Assembly (NCBI GenBank): GCA_002449785.1
Contig: DJXP01000063.1
Span: forward strand, 1 to 27,727
Direction of reading: 5' to 3'
From: Clostridiales bacterium UBA7001
Lineage (GTDB): Bacteria; Bacillota; Clostridia; TANB77; CAG-508
Length of the DNA: 27,727 nucleotides
Shown here: positions 8,427 through 16,642 of the stretch, one piece after another
How the letters are laid out: every line of letters starts with the position of its first letter
How positions within the stretch are numbered: position 1 is the stretch's first letter
Notes under the pieces: model-generated
The model's database searches: none
The model's input: only the letters and a program-made list of their open reading frames with translations
What the model was told of the DNA's origin: nothing
Translations under genes and position numbers: made by a program

Positions 8427-9302
8427 TTATTGTAATTGTTTCATAACTTCTTCTGCAAAGTTTTCTTCTTTTTTCTCTATTCCTTCACCTTTTTCAAATC
8501 TTGCAAATCTAACAATATCAGCATCATTATTTTTTAATACATCTGATACTTTTACACTTGAATCTTTTACAAATTCTTGATCTACTAAGCAAATTTCAGA
8601 ATAGAATTTTCCAATTCTTCCTTGAACCATTTTTTCTGCTATTTCTGCTGGCTTTCCTTCATTCATTGCTTGAGCTTTTAAGATTTCCATTTCTTTTTCT
8701 ACTCTATCTTGTGGAACAGCTTCTCTATTAACATATTCTGGTCTAGCTGCAGCTATTTGCATACATACATCTTTTGCAACATTTGAATTACCTTTTGAAA
8801 AGTCTACTAAAACAGCAATTTTTCCAGCACCATGAATATAACTTTCAATTAATCCTGTTGATTCGAATCTTTCAAATCTTCTAATTGTCATGTTTTCTCC
8901 AATTGTTGCTATTTTTTCTGTTAATACTTCTTTAACTGTTTTTCCTGTTCCTTTATATGATGTTTCAAGTAAGCTTTCTACATCTGTTGGATTGCTTGTA
9001 GCAACTATTTCAGCAACGTCGTTTACAAAATTAACAAATTCATCATTTTTAGCGACAAAATCTGTTTCTGCATTAACTTCAACTATTGAACCAACTTTTT
9101 TGTCTTCTGAAACATATGTTGCAACTAAACCTTCTGCAGCTATTCTTCCTGATTTTTTTGCAGCTTTTGCTATTCCTCTTTCTCTAAGAAGTTCAGCAGC
9201 TTTTTCCATATCTCCATCTGTTTCTGTTAAGACTTTTTTGCAATCCATCATTCCAGCACCTGTTTTTTCTCTTAATTGTTTAACTAATTCAGCAGTAATC
9301 AT
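8427..9302 (-). CDS. tsf: Translation elongation factor Ts
   Basis: Nucleotide-exchange factor that regenerates EF-Tu-GTP during protein synthesis. The 291 residues are the normal length. It opens with the UBA-like N-terminal domain and its conserved LREKTGAGMMDCKKVL, and carries the TDFVAKND motif (residues 80-87) that contacts EF-Tu, followed by the core dimerisation domain. The ATG at 9302 has AGGAGG at 9310-9315. It lies 107 bases downstream of rpsB, the usual bacterial order, with a hairpin in the gap. Confidence 0.98.
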   Translation of the reverse strand: MITAELVKQLREKTGAGMMDCKKVLTETDGDMEKAAELLRERGIAKAAKKSGRIAAEGLVATYVSEDKKVGSIVEVNAETDFVAKNDEFVNFVNDVAEIVATSNPTDVESLLETSYKGTGKTVKEVLTEKIATIGENMTIRRFERFESTGLIESYIHGAGKIAVLVDFSKGNSNVAKDVCMQIAAARPEYVNREAVPQDRVEKEMEILKAQAMNEGKPAEIAEKMVQGRIGKFYSEICLVDQEFVKDSSVKVSDVLKNNDADIVRFARFEKGEGIEKKEENFAEEVMKQLQ

Positions 9303-9362
9303 TATATTTCCTCCTATCTTTAAAAGAGCTTTTTTAAACTCTTATATAATTTATAATTTAAA

Positions 9363-9394
9363 CTAAGGGCGCACATAATTTGCATCGCCCTTAG
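9363..9394 (-). other. Hairpin between rpsB and tsf
   Basis: A perfect 9-base GC-containing stem, CTAAGGGCG (9363-9371) / CGCCCTTAG (9386-9394), with a 14-base loop. It is not followed by a T run on the minus strand, so it is unlikely to be a simple terminator. It may be a processing or stability element, or a partial attenuator that sets the rpsB:tsf ratio. A second weak 5-base stem (AAGAG/CTCTT) lies just before the tsf ribosome site. Confidence 0.6.
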
Positions 9395-9409
9395 CCCTTA
9401 ATATTTTTA

Positions 9410-10198
9410 TTATTCTTCTTGAGCTTCTTCTTTTTCTTCAGATACTACTTCTTCAATATCTTTTGGTTCTTCTTCATTTACCATTTCTTCCATTTCTCCA
9501 GAAACTTCAGCATCTTCTCCTTGTCTTCCTTCTATAACTGCATTTGACATACAATCTGCTATTAATTTAACTGCACGAATTGCATCATCATTTCCAGGAA
9601 TAGCATAATCAACATCTTCTGGATTACAGTTTGTATCAACTAAACCTACTACTGGTATTCCTAATTTTTTAGCTTCTAATATAGCTATTCTTTCTTTTTT
9701 AGGATCTACTACAAACATAACTCCTGGCATTTCAGTCATTTCTTTAATACCACCAAGATTTTTTTCTAGTTTTTCCATTTCATTTCTAAGTCCTGCAACT
9801 TCTTTTTTTGGTAATACATCAAAAGTTCCATCTTCAGACATTGTTTCTAAATCTCTTAATCTTTGAACTCTTTTTTGTATTGTTTTAAAGTTTGTAAGCA
9901 TACCACCTAACCATCTTTGGTCAACATAGTACATATTACATCTTTGTGCAGCTTCTTTAATACATTCTTGTGCTTGTTTTTTTGTACCTACAAAAAGAAT
10001 TGTTTTCCCTTCTTCAGCTTGTTCTTTAACGAACTTATAAGCCTCATCTAATTTTTTTGATGTTTTTTGTAAATCGATAATGTGAATTCCATTTCTAGCT
10101 TGAAAAATATATTCAGCCATTTTAGGATCCCATCTTCTTGTTTGATGTCCGAAATGAACACCTGCTTCAAGTAATTGTTTCATTGCAACTACTGCCAT
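9410..10198 (-). CDS. rpsB: 30S ribosomal protein S2
   Basis: Component of the small ribosomal subunit. The N terminus carries the family hallmark MKQLLEAGVHFGHQTRRW, and the body includes GRQGEDA and DTNCNPEDVDY. At 262 residues it is slightly longer than usual because of a strongly acidic C-terminal tail of about 35 residues (Glu/Asp-rich). Such tails are common in low-GC clostridial S2 proteins. The ATG at 10198 is preceded by AAGGAGG. A second GGAGGAATAA copy lies about 18 bases further upstream (near 10221-10229) without an ORF of its own. It is the first gene of the rpsB-tsf operon. Confidence 0.98.
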   Translation of the reverse strand: MAVVAMKQLLEAGVHFGHQTRRWDPKMAEYIFQARNGIHIIDLQKTSKKLDEAYKFVKEQAEEGKTILFVGTKKQAQECIKEAAQRCNMYYVDQRWLGGMLTNFKTIQKRVQRLRDLETMSEDGTFDVLPKKEVAGLRNEMEKLEKNLGGIKEMTEMPGVMFVVDPKKERIAILEAKKLGIPVVGLVDTNCNPEDVDYAIPGNDDAIRAVKLIADCMSNAVIEGRQGEDAEVSGEMEEMVNEEEPKDIEEVVSEEKEEAQEE

Positions 10199-10309
10199 TT
10201 TTTATTCCTCCTTATTTGTTTATTCCTCCACAAACTTCATCATTTTAAACAACTATTTTTTTAGCACAATTTAAAACTCCATTTGTGTGTGTTATTATAT
10301 AACTATTGC

Positions 10310-10338
10310 ATTATAACAGTTTTTAACCTAAAAATCAA
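10310..10338 (-). promoter_or_regulatory. rpsB-tsf promoter
   Basis: Minus strand: TTGATT (10333-10338), exactly 17 bases, TATAAT (10310-10315). The transcript would have a leader of about 105 bases before the rpsB ATG. This leader could hold the S2 autoregulatory site known in other bacteria, but I could not recognise its structure. Confidence 0.75.
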
Positions 10339-10363
10339 GTATTTTCTTATTTTTTTATAAATA

Positions 10364-10394
10364 ATAAATAAAAGAAACCCTTCTTTATTTATTT
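10364..10394 (-). terminator. Probable terminator after the vWA gene
   Basis: On the minus strand AATAAATAAAGAA pairs with TTTCTTTTATTTATT across a GGG loop with one bulge. The stem starts at the vWA stop codon. The T-rich stretch after it is interrupted by A residues, so efficiency is uncertain. Confidence 0.45.
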
Positions 10395-12347
10395 TGATAA
10401 TTTCTTTAGAATATCAATTTCTTGTTGCATTGTATTATCATCTACTGCTTTCATTTCTGTTTCCAAATAATCAGAAAGTTTTTTGAATATCTCTTTATAT
10501 TCTTTGCTTACTTCTAACTTAACAGATTGTCTTTCATTCTCATTTAAGTATGGAACAGGCCAACAGATAATTCCGCACTTTTCAGTTATTAGATAATCTT
10601 TTTCTTCATCTCTATCATATGCTATCCAGTCTTTTATTGTACTTACATATCTTTCAAGAGCAATTCCTTTTCTTATACCTGTATTATCATAATATTCTTT
10701 TCCGTTATTTTCAAAAGTAACACTTGTTGAATTTTGTTCCTTTTCACCTTTTACAGTTTCATATGATACTACAATATCCATTTTAGCATCTTTAGTATCT
10801 TTTATTTTCTTTAATTGAAGAACAATTAATCCACCCTTTACATCTCCTGAAGAATCACTACTTGATGGAAATAGAGTGTTAACATGCATAATATTTGCTT
10901 CTTCACTATCGATACTATCTGTTCCATATACTGCTTCTATCTCATAATCTTCTGATAAAAGTGAAAGGTCTAAGTCATAAACCATTGGTGTAACCATGAA
11001 ATCAAATTCATCAGCTAATACTTTTTTGAAGTCATCTACTTCAGCTATTGAATGGTAATTTGAACCTCTTACATCAGTAATATTCTTAATTACTTCTGTA
11101 TTAAAATCAACACCTACACCAATAAAAGAAGTATAAATCCCTTTTTGTGCATTCTCATACATTTCTTTCTTTAATCCTTCTTTTGTTGTGTTTCCTATAT
11201 TAGGCATTGCATCTGTAATAACTATTATTCTATTTGTGAATCCTTCTACATTGAAAAGTTCATTTTCTTTAATCATTTCTGTTGCAAGTTTATATGCTGA
11301 ACCAAAGTTAGTTCCACCAGTCGCTTTTACTTCAAGAATATGTTTCTTTAATGAATCAACATCTGTATTTACCATTAAATCCATGTTTTTTGCTCTATAT
11401 GCTTCGCTTTCAAATAAAACTATACCGACATTGTCATATTCACCAAGCACATCTAATGTCATGTTTAGTGCCTCTTCTGCAAGTTGCATTTTTGTTTTAT
11501 TAACATCTTCTGAATTATTAGATTTTGAGTTTCCATCATAATAATAGCTATTTAAACTTGTTCCCATTGATCCTGAAATATCAAGAGCAAGAATTAAATT
11601 TAAATTTTCTCTTGAAAAATCAGATTCTTTTATATTTGAGTTTAATCCAACTGATAAGAAATACTCTTCCTCCCCAGATATTGGATCTTTAGATATTGCT
11701 TTTGAATAACTTGGATAGAACATTTCCCCATCATTTGCAGAGTTAGTTTTTCCAGTATCAAAATAATAGTCATAATAGATTCCTTCGTATGTAATATCTG
11801 TTTCTAGTGGAAAATAATTATTTTTAATGTTCTCTCTATAACTTGTTGCATCTTTAGCTCCACCTACTGAGAAACCTAAATACTCATCAGAAATGGATTC
11901 GTCTGCACTAATTGATTGTGAAAAGTTCTTTGATCCAAATGAAAATAATCCTCCTGAGCTTGCTGCAGCCCCACTTGCATCACTTGCAGATGATGTAAAT
12001 GCTTTAATATTTGAAGCATCTTTTAAACTTAAGCCATCAAAATATGAGTTTCCATCATTATATCCAATTGTATTATCATAAACCCAGCCATCTTCTTTTG
12101 TTGTCTTTATAAATGAAGCTATATCTTTTTTCTCTTTAACTATCGCTGGATATTCTAATACTTCTTTTTCAGTTTTATCTTTTTCGATTGGATCATGACG
12201 AATCATTGAAGATCCACCACTTGGAGTGCTGTTAGTTATTATTTCTTTATTAACAACATAATAACTAATTGCTGCTATAATTATTACAATTAGTACCAAC
12301 ACAATTAATTTAAAAAGGGTAATACCCTTATCATTTTCAAAATTCAT
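10389..12347 (-). CDS. vWA-domain surface protein with a pilin-like N terminus
   Basis: A 652-residue membrane-anchored protein. The N terminus, NDKGITLFKLIVLVLIVIII, resembles a type IV prepilin leader (short basic leader, Gly8, then GITL and a hydrophobic helix), although the usual Glu at +5 is Lys here. It would otherwise be a simple N-terminal anchor. A Ser/Gly/Ala-rich stretch follows (about 117-150). The von Willebrand A domain (about 248-450) has a complete MIDAS metal site: D256-x-S258-x-S260, Thr346 and Asp379. The flanking regions resemble the YfbK/COG2304 group (Ca-activated chloride channel homologues, a misleading family name). There is no sortase LPxTG motif. The start has a GGGAG ribosome site, and a promoter lies at 12383-12411. 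A role in adhesion or protein assembly outside the cell is inference. Confidence 0.85.
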   Translation of the reverse strand: MNFENDKGITLFKLIVLVLIVIIIAAISYYVVNKEIITNSTPSGGSSMIRHDPIEKDKTEKEVLEYPAIVKEKKDIASFIKTTKEDGWVYDNTIGYNDGNSYFDGLSLKDASNIKAFTSSASDASGAAASSGGLFSFGSKNFSQSISADESISDEYLGFSVGGAKDATSYRENIKNNYFPLETDITYEGIYYDYYFDTGKTNSANDGEMFYPSYSKAISKDPISGEEEYFLSVGLNSNIKESDFSRENLNLILALDISGSMGTSLNSYYYDGNSKSNNSEDVNKTKMQLAEEALNMTLDVLGEYDNVGIVLFESEAYRAKNMDLMVNTDVDSLKKHILEVKATGGTNFGSAYKLATEMIKENELFNVEGFTNRIIVITDAMPNIGNTTKEGLKKEMYENAQKGIYTSFIGVGVDFNTEVIKNITDVRGSNYHSIAEVDDFKKVLADEFDFMVTPMVYDLDLSLLSEDYEIEAVYGTDSIDSEEANIMHVNTLFPSSSDSSGDVKGGLIVLQLKKIKDTKDAKMDIVVSYETVKGEKEQNSTSVTFENNGKEYYDNTGIRKGIALERYVSTIKDWIAYDRDEEKDYLITEKCGIICWPVPYLNENERQSVKLEVSKEYKEIFKKLSDYLETEMKAVDDNTMQQEIDILKKLSK

Positions 12348-12382
12348 CTTTTTTTCTCCCTCTTAAAAAAATTCACATAAAT

Positions 12383-12411
12383 ATCATATCATTTAAAAAT
12401 TTTTACTTCAA
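12383..12411 (-). promoter_or_regulatory. Promoter of the vWA gene
   Basis: Minus strand: TTGAAG (12406-12411), a 17-base spacer, TATGAT (12383-12388). It lies in the 83-base gap behind the PPC gene, so the vWA gene can be transcribed on its own. Confidence 0.55.
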
Positions 12412-12430
12412 TTATTTATTAATTCTTTTA

Positions 12431-12850
12431 TTAGAATTTAAACAAATTAAGTCCTATTTCTTCACTTTTTTCTCTATCTACCCTGCCATTTATAATATTA
12501 ATTATCATTTCACATGTTGCACTTACAATAGCTCTATTTAAATGTCCACCAAAGACTTCACCTTTATCATTTCCAGCACTCATATGTATATGTGTGTAAA
12601 ATTCATCATTCATCGTATTAATTGTTCCAGTTAAAGAAACTATTTCAAAATCACCTTCAAAAGTATTAGAATAATACTTTTTCTCACTTGTTTTAAATAC
12701 TCCAACTGTAAAGCTATTGGTTGCACCTAATGCATTAATATTTGCTAGTTTAATATTTTCCTTTTTGGCAATTTTTTCTATCTTTTCAAGTATTTCTTCA
12801 CCTTTATCTATTCTTGCAACTATTGTATTTTCAAATCTTCTATAATCCAT
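12431..12850 (-). CDS. PPC (DUF296) domain protein
   Basis: A single-domain protein of 139 residues in the PPC/DUF296 family, the fold also found in plant AT-hook proteins. The bacterial hallmark is visible: THIHMSAGNDKGEVFGGHL with His87, His89 and His103, which bind a metal in solved family members. Bacterial single-domain members form trimers and have no established function; some are annotated as DNA-binding, which is not supported here because no AT-hook is present. The ATG at 12850 follows AGGGAG. A possible promoter is at 12891-12919. It stands upstream of, and co-directional with, the vWA gene. Confidence 0.88.
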   Translation of the reverse strand: MDYRRFENTIVARIDKGEEILEKIEKIAKKENIKLANINALGATNSFTVGVFKTSEKKYYSNTFEGDFEIVSLTGTINTMNDEFYTHIHMSAGNDKGEVFGGHLNRAIVSATCEMIINIINGRVDREKSEEIGLNLFKF

Positions 12851-12890
12851 AATAACTCCCTTTAATTTAATTATTAACTAAATATAGATA

Positions 12891-12919
12891 ATTTTAATAT
12901 AAAAACAAAAAAAAGTCTA
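12891..12919 (-). promoter_or_regulatory. Candidate promoter of the PPC gene
   Basis: Minus strand: TAGACT (12914-12919), a 17-base spacer, TAAAAT (12891-12896). It is the best match in the 100 bases upstream, but weak at the -35 box. Confidence 0.4.
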
Positions 12920-12951
12920 TTATATTTTTTTCTTTCCTATTTTCCCATAAA

Positions 12952-12988
12952 AAAACCCAATTGTTAGAAAAACTAACAATTGGGTTTT
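12952..12988 (-). terminator. Strong terminator after the beta-helix gene
   Basis: A perfect 16-base stem, AAAACCCAATTGTTAG / CTAACAATTGGGTTTT, with a 5-base loop. On the minus strand it continues into a seven-T run. It starts 10 bases past the stop codon. Confidence 0.9.
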
Positions 12989-12998
12989 GCAATATTTT

Positions 12999-15173
12999 TT
13001 ACTTAAATACAGATCCTGAATCTCCTGTTTTTGATTTCCATTTTGAAAAATTATATTCATGATCATGCCATGCAAAATATTTGCTATTTTTTGATCCTCC
13101 ATTAGAATATGTATTTCCCTTAAATTTTATCTCTTTCGTATCATTACTACTCATTTCATTATATATAATCATTGCTTTGTTGTATGAGATAAACCTTGAA
13201 TTACTAATTGTTACTTTTTTACATCTACTTAATGTTAAAACTTCTGAATTTTTTCCACCACAACTTGTTACTGTATTATTATCAAATATTACATTATATG
13301 TTCTTCCATTTTTATCATATCCACCTATCTGAACACCAAAATCGCATTTACTAATTTTATTTCCACTTACAGTAACATTTTCTGTTTCTCTTCCTGAGTG
13401 TGATGAATTTCCTTTTTCAGCACCTACTTCTATTCCACCTTCACAATTACTTACAATATTGTTAAGAAATTTAACATTTGCACCCCCATCAACATATATT
13501 CCATAAGCAGTTTGACCATATGGAGATCTGCAATGGCTCACATTACAATCACTTACAGTTACATTATTTGGTCTAGTTCCCCCTGAACCTATACATAAGC
13601 ATATACCTATATTTCCTTTAAATCCACTGTCACTTGAAATTTTTACACCTTTTATGGTTACATTAGTACAGTTTCCTTCTATAGATATATTTTCTGAGTA
13701 TCCAGAACCTATATTTTTTAATGTACAATTTAATATATTCAAATCATCAATTGCTTTTCCCTTTTTGCCGACAGCATAGATAGCTTGTGAGCCTTTATCT
13801 TCATCACGAGTATTTTTACACTTAATATTTTTAAATTTACAATTATTAATAGTAATATGAGATGCTCCGTGAACTAAATATATTCCTTGGGACTCATCCG
13901 CTTTCAAATCTGCAAATTTTAATCCATCAATATTTATATATTTAGCACCATCTAATTTAAGTAATGCCCCAGATTTATTTTTTCCACTTATTGTAACATC
14001 TCCCTGTGCTTTAATTGTTATTGGGTTTCCTTTTGAGCCACTTTTCTTAATTTCTAATTTTTCATTATATGTACCAGATAATATAATTAAAGTATCACCA
14101 GCAGAAAGCTTTTTAATTCCTGTTTTTACTTTCTTTAATGCTTTATCAGCTGATTTACCTGAATTTGAATCAGAACCTTTTGTAGAAACATAATATGTTT
14201 TTCCATTTCCAGTCTCTATAGGCTTTGTTGTATTTGTTTTACTAGTATTATTTGTTTTAGTTGGAGAATTAGTATTAGTATTTTTATTTGTATTAGTATT
14301 AGTATTCTTATTCGTATTTGTACTAGTATTAGTTTGTGATACTGTACAAGTCATAGTTTTTTCACTCTTAATTCCAGATAAATCTTCGACAAATACTCTA
14401 AATCTATATCTTCCTGGTTTATCTTTTTGTGCTTTTTCAATTAAATTCATATCTATGTCTTCAATAACTTTATATGGATAAAAGTACCCATCTTTTGTTG
14501 TACCCTTTTGATTTTTGGTGCTATCATTTGCTTTTCCTGCCACAAATGAATAAACTACTTCATTAGATTTTTTAGACAATATTTTTATACTTTTAATTCC
14601 TGTATAATCTACTGCATCAACTTTAACTTTATTATTTATAGAATGAACTGTTGCTCTAGGAGCTCGATTTACACAATAATATTCACCTTTTTTATTTGCA
14701 CCATCATATTTTTTTACCTTTAATGTTTCTTTTATAAAACATGCATGTCCATAATCATATGAATATATGTATAAATCTTTAAATTCTTTTGAAGATAAAT
14801 CCGAATTTCTAATTTTAATTCCATAATCATATTTTTTGCCAGAATATGAGCCACCTTTTCTTATTATATCTTTTATTCTTTTTCCTTTTAATGTATATAT
14901 TCCGTCATTTACTTCAATAAGAACATATTTACATTTTTTCCCATCTAAAGTGGCTTCTGCTGAATCTAAAATTATTCCAGAACTATCATGCAATGTTATA
15001 TACAGATAATTTTTGTCTGTTTTTTTACAAACAATTCTTGGTTCTCTATCATTATTAACACTTATAGTTGTAGCAGCATTACTTACATTTTGATTATTGA
15101 TGTTGAGACTAAAAACTACTAAAAACATAATTGTTAATAATAACAATTTATAAATAATATTTCTACTTCTCAT
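12999..15173 (-). CDS. Secreted right-handed beta-helix (pectate-lyase-like) protein
   Basis: A 724-residue exported protein. A signal peptide (about residues 1-34, hydrophobic core LLLLTIMFLVVFSL, likely cut after NA) is followed by a domain of about 240 residues of unknown fold. Next is a low-complexity Asn/Thr/Lys linker (about 279-323), then a beta-helix domain. The latter opens with KTYYVSTKGSDSNSGKSADK, typical of DUF1565/pectate-lyase-9-like proteins, and shows repeated turns of the N-x-V/I-x-x-N-x-I type. Polysaccharide binding or cleavage at the cell surface is plausible, but catalytic residues cannot be assigned. The start is the ATG at 15173, 8 bases after AAGGAG; an upstream GTG at 15179 is too close to that site. 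Promoter at 15204-15232, strong terminator behind. Confidence 0.88.
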   Translation of the reverse strand: MRSRNIIYKLLLLTIMFLVVFSLNINNQNVSNAATTISVNNDREPRIVCKKTDKNYLYITLHDSSGIILDSAEATLDGKKCKYVLIEVNDGIYTLKGKRIKDIIRKGGSYSGKKYDYGIKIRNSDLSSKEFKDLYIYSYDYGHACFIKETLKVKKYDGANKKGEYYCVNRAPRATVHSINNKVKVDAVDYTGIKSIKILSKKSNEVVYSFVAGKANDSTKNQKGTTKDGYFYPYKVIEDIDMNLIEKAQKDKPGRYRFRVFVEDLSGIKSEKTMTCTVSQTNTSTNTNKNTNTNTNKNTNTNSPTKTNNTSKTNTTKPIETGNGKTYYVSTKGSDSNSGKSADKALKKVKTGIKKLSAGDTLIILSGTYNEKLEIKKSGSKGNPITIKAQGDVTISGKNKSGALLKLDGAKYINIDGLKFADLKADESQGIYLVHGASHITINNCKFKNIKCKNTRDEDKGSQAIYAVGKKGKAIDDLNILNCTLKNIGSGYSENISIEGNCTNVTIKGVKISSDSGFKGNIGICLCIGSGGTRPNNVTVSDCNVSHCRSPYGQTAYGIYVDGGANVKFLNNIVSNCEGGIEVGAEKGNSSHSGRETENVTVSGNKISKCDFGVQIGGYDKNGRTYNVIFDNNTVTSCGGKNSEVLTLSRCKKVTISNSRFISYNKAMIIYNEMSSNDTKEIKFKGNTYSNGGSKNSKYFAWHDHEYNFSKWKSKTGDSGSVFK
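14205..14339 (-). repeat. Degenerate coding repeat (Asn/Thr/Lys linker)
   Basis: About 45 codons made mostly of AAT, ACT/ACA and AAA, encoding TNTNKNTNTN-type repeats that join the two domains of the beta-helix protein. The short DNA repeat could change in length by slippage, which would lengthen or shorten the linker or disrupt the frame. Confidence 0.75.
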
Positions 15174-15203
15174 AGGCACTACTCCTTGTATACTTCAACT
15201 ATT

Positions 15204-15232
15204 ATTATACCATATTTTACATAATTTTTCAA
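15204..15232 (-). promoter_or_regulatory. Promoter of the beta-helix gene
   Basis: Minus strand: TTGAAA (15227-15232), exactly 17 bases, TATAAT (15204-15209). It lies about 30 bases ahead of the ATG, giving a short leader that contains the AAGGAG ribosome site. Confidence 0.75.
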
Positions 15233-15287
15233 TTTATACAAGCCATATAATGCTTTTATATAATACATTTTAATTATAATAAATTTT

Positions 15288-15343
15288 AAATGCAATAGTA
15301 AAACTGATTATATATATAAAAAAACAGTTTTACTATTGCATTT
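15288..15343 (-). terminator. Long hairpin after the GHKL kinase gene
   Basis: A perfect 19-base inverted repeat (15288-15306 and 15325-15343) around an 18-base AT-rich loop. Its right arm reaches the kinase stop codon. The T-rich tail on the minus strand is interrupted (TTTAAAATTT). It probably terminates the kinase transcript and may also insulate the beta-helix promoter. Confidence 0.65.
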
Positions 15344-16263
15344 TACTTTAAAATAAAATTCATATTGCTATTATCATAGTATTCTATTTGTTGTTTAAAA
15401 ATTTTCTCATCTTTTGTTGTATATAAGTCTAAACTCATGTCTTTAGATATTATATTATTTACTTTCCATAGTCCAAGTCCAGAATTTCCCTTTCCCTTTT
15501 TAGTTGTATAATTTTTTTCAAATATTTTATTAGTATCAATATCTTTGTTATTATATGTATTTTCAACTATAATAGATACTTTATTATTTTCAGTTTCCTT
15601 ATATAGCTGAACATTAACTGTTTTATCATCACATTCTTCACATGCTTCAAGGGCATTATCTAAAAGAATTCCAAGCACTCTTGAAATTTGGTATGACTTT
15701 TCATTAAAATAGTTTAAGTCTATTAAAACCTCAATATTCATTTTTATATTTTTTTCTTCTGCTAGTCTATATTTACTTATTAACATAGAATAAATTGCTG
15801 GACTTTCTTTTGCTTTACTGTTAAGTTTATCTAATATATTCATATGATTACATTCTTTCATAAGAGAATTAAAGTAATTTTTTAATGAATTATAATCTTC
15901 CAAATCTATACAAGCATCTATTATTTGAACTATATTATTAAAATCATGTTTAAAACATCTTATAATATCATTTGCTTCTGTTAAGCATTCATTATTTTCT
16001 TTAAGTCTTTCAATCTCATATTGATTTAAAAGATTTCTTTTTCTATTTCTAATCCAATAAAAAATCTCAATAATTTCAAGTATACATACTAATATATCCA
16101 ATACAGCATACTTATATAATTGCTTATCATTTATTTTAATTAAATATAATATTTGAATATTTAAAATCGTTACAATAAATACCAAAAAAATAAAATTAAT
16201 AATATCTATTAACTTTATATTTTTAAAAAAATTTTTCTTTAGATAATCTTTTTCAAAATTCAT
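15343..16263 (-). CDS. Short GHKL (AgrC/CitA-like) sensor histidine kinase
   Basis: A 306-residue membrane histidine kinase of the GHKL/HATPase_c_5 type. Only two membrane spans (about 20-42 and 52-70) separated by a few residues make up the sensor, far less than the six or seven of AgrC, so it has almost no outside domain. A coiled-coil linker leads to the phospho-acceptor box FKHDFNN (His106). The ATP-binding lobe has the N box ILLDNALEACEE (Asn203) and the G box GNSGLGLWKVNN (259-270). No response regulator with an intact receiver and no peptide precursor/processing pair adjoins it, so it is an orphan in this window. The ATG at 16263 has AGGAG 12 bases upstream, rather far. The promoter lies at 16299-16327. 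Confidence 0.85.
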   Translation of the reverse strand: MNFEKDYLKKNFFKNIKLIDIINFIFLVFIVTILNIQILYLIKINDKQLYKYAVLDILVCILEIIEIFYWIRNRKRNLLNQYEIERLKENNECLTEANDIIRCFKHDFNNIVQIIDACIDLEDYNSLKNYFNSLMKECNHMNILDKLNSKAKESPAIYSMLISKYRLAEEKNIKMNIEVLIDLNYFNEKSYQISRVLGILLDNALEACEECDDKTVNVQLYKETENNKVSIIVENTYNNKDIDTNKIFEKNYTTKKGKGNSGLGLWKVNNIISKDMSLDLYTTKDEKIFKQQIEYYDNSNMNFILK

Positions 16264-16279
16264 CGTTTGTACACACTCC

Positions 16280-16535
16280 TTTTTTAATCACTTTTTTTAT
16301 AATATTATACAAATAGTGTTTTTTCAACTATTTTCATCATACAGTTTTCGACTTTTTTCTGTTTTTTAATGTTTTTGTTTTGATACTATTTTCTAAATTT
16401 ATATTGAAAATAGAATAACACAAAAGAATAATAATATGTTAAAAAGTGATGAAAATTGGTGTTTTTTCTTATAAAAAATTTTAATTATATTTAGCAAAAG
16501 TCCTATATTAAGCTATTTTTCGCCACTTTTTGACC
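16280..16535. promoter_or_regulatory. Cluster of Spo0A-box-like motifs in the kinase / secreted-protein intergenic region
   Basis: The 432-base gap 16264-16695 has no convincing gene. It contains four related motifs: AAAAAGTGATTAAAA (minus strand, 16280-16298), AAAAAAGTCGAAAA (minus, 16345-16358), AAAAAGTGATGAAAA (plus, 16441-16455) and AAAAAGTGGCGAAAAA (minus, 16516-16531). The last contains a perfect 7-base Spo0A box, TGGCGAA (consensus TGNCGAA). The others differ from it at one or two positions. A fifth copy lies at 18813-18830. A divergent Spo0A-type DNA-binding protein is encoded at 18867-19532, so it is the natural candidate ligand. Binding is inference. Confidence 0.45.
16299..16327 (-). 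promoter_or_regulatory. Candidate promoter of the GHKL kinase gene
   Basis: Minus strand: TTGAAA (16322-16327), a 17-base spacer, TATTAT (16299-16304), with an alternative TATAAT at 16304-16309. An AAAAAGTG motif (complement of 16280-16298) lies directly downstream, where a bound protein would repress. Confidence 0.5.
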
Positions 16536-16557
16536 TTTTTATGTATTTTTCTATTAA
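16530..16557 (+). promoter_or_regulatory. Candidate promoter of the secreted-protein gene
   Basis: TTGACC (16530-16535), a 16-base spacer, TATTAA (16552-16557); TAAAAT at 16555-16560 is an alternative -10. The -35 box overlaps the Spo0A-box-like motif at 16516-16531. The leader would be about 130 bases and contain the hairpin ACCATTTTT / AAAAAATGGT near 16601-16640. Confidence 0.4.
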
Positions 16558-16642
16558 AATTATTTTAAAATTTCACTCCTATGTGTGGAATTTGAAAAAT
16601 ACCATTTTTCTAAATTCCTGACTGGAATAAAAAAATGGTAAT

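Noticed and set aside
8890..9366. 158-codon plus-strand ORF opposite tsf
   Set aside because: Antisense shadow of a certain gene; Ser/Phe/Thr-rich composition typical of reverse reading.
10199..10232. Duplicated GGAGGAATAA ahead of rpsB as the start of an extra small gene
   Set aside because: No start codon with an open frame follows the upstream copy; it is best seen as part of the rpsB leader.
12920..13102. 60-codon minus-strand ORF
   Set aside because: It lies mostly inside the beta-helix gene and its terminator, in another frame, without a ribosome site.
14205..14339. CRISPR-like repeat array
   Set aside because: The repeats are in-frame Asn/Thr/Lys codons in a protein linker with no constant spacer; no cas gene is present.
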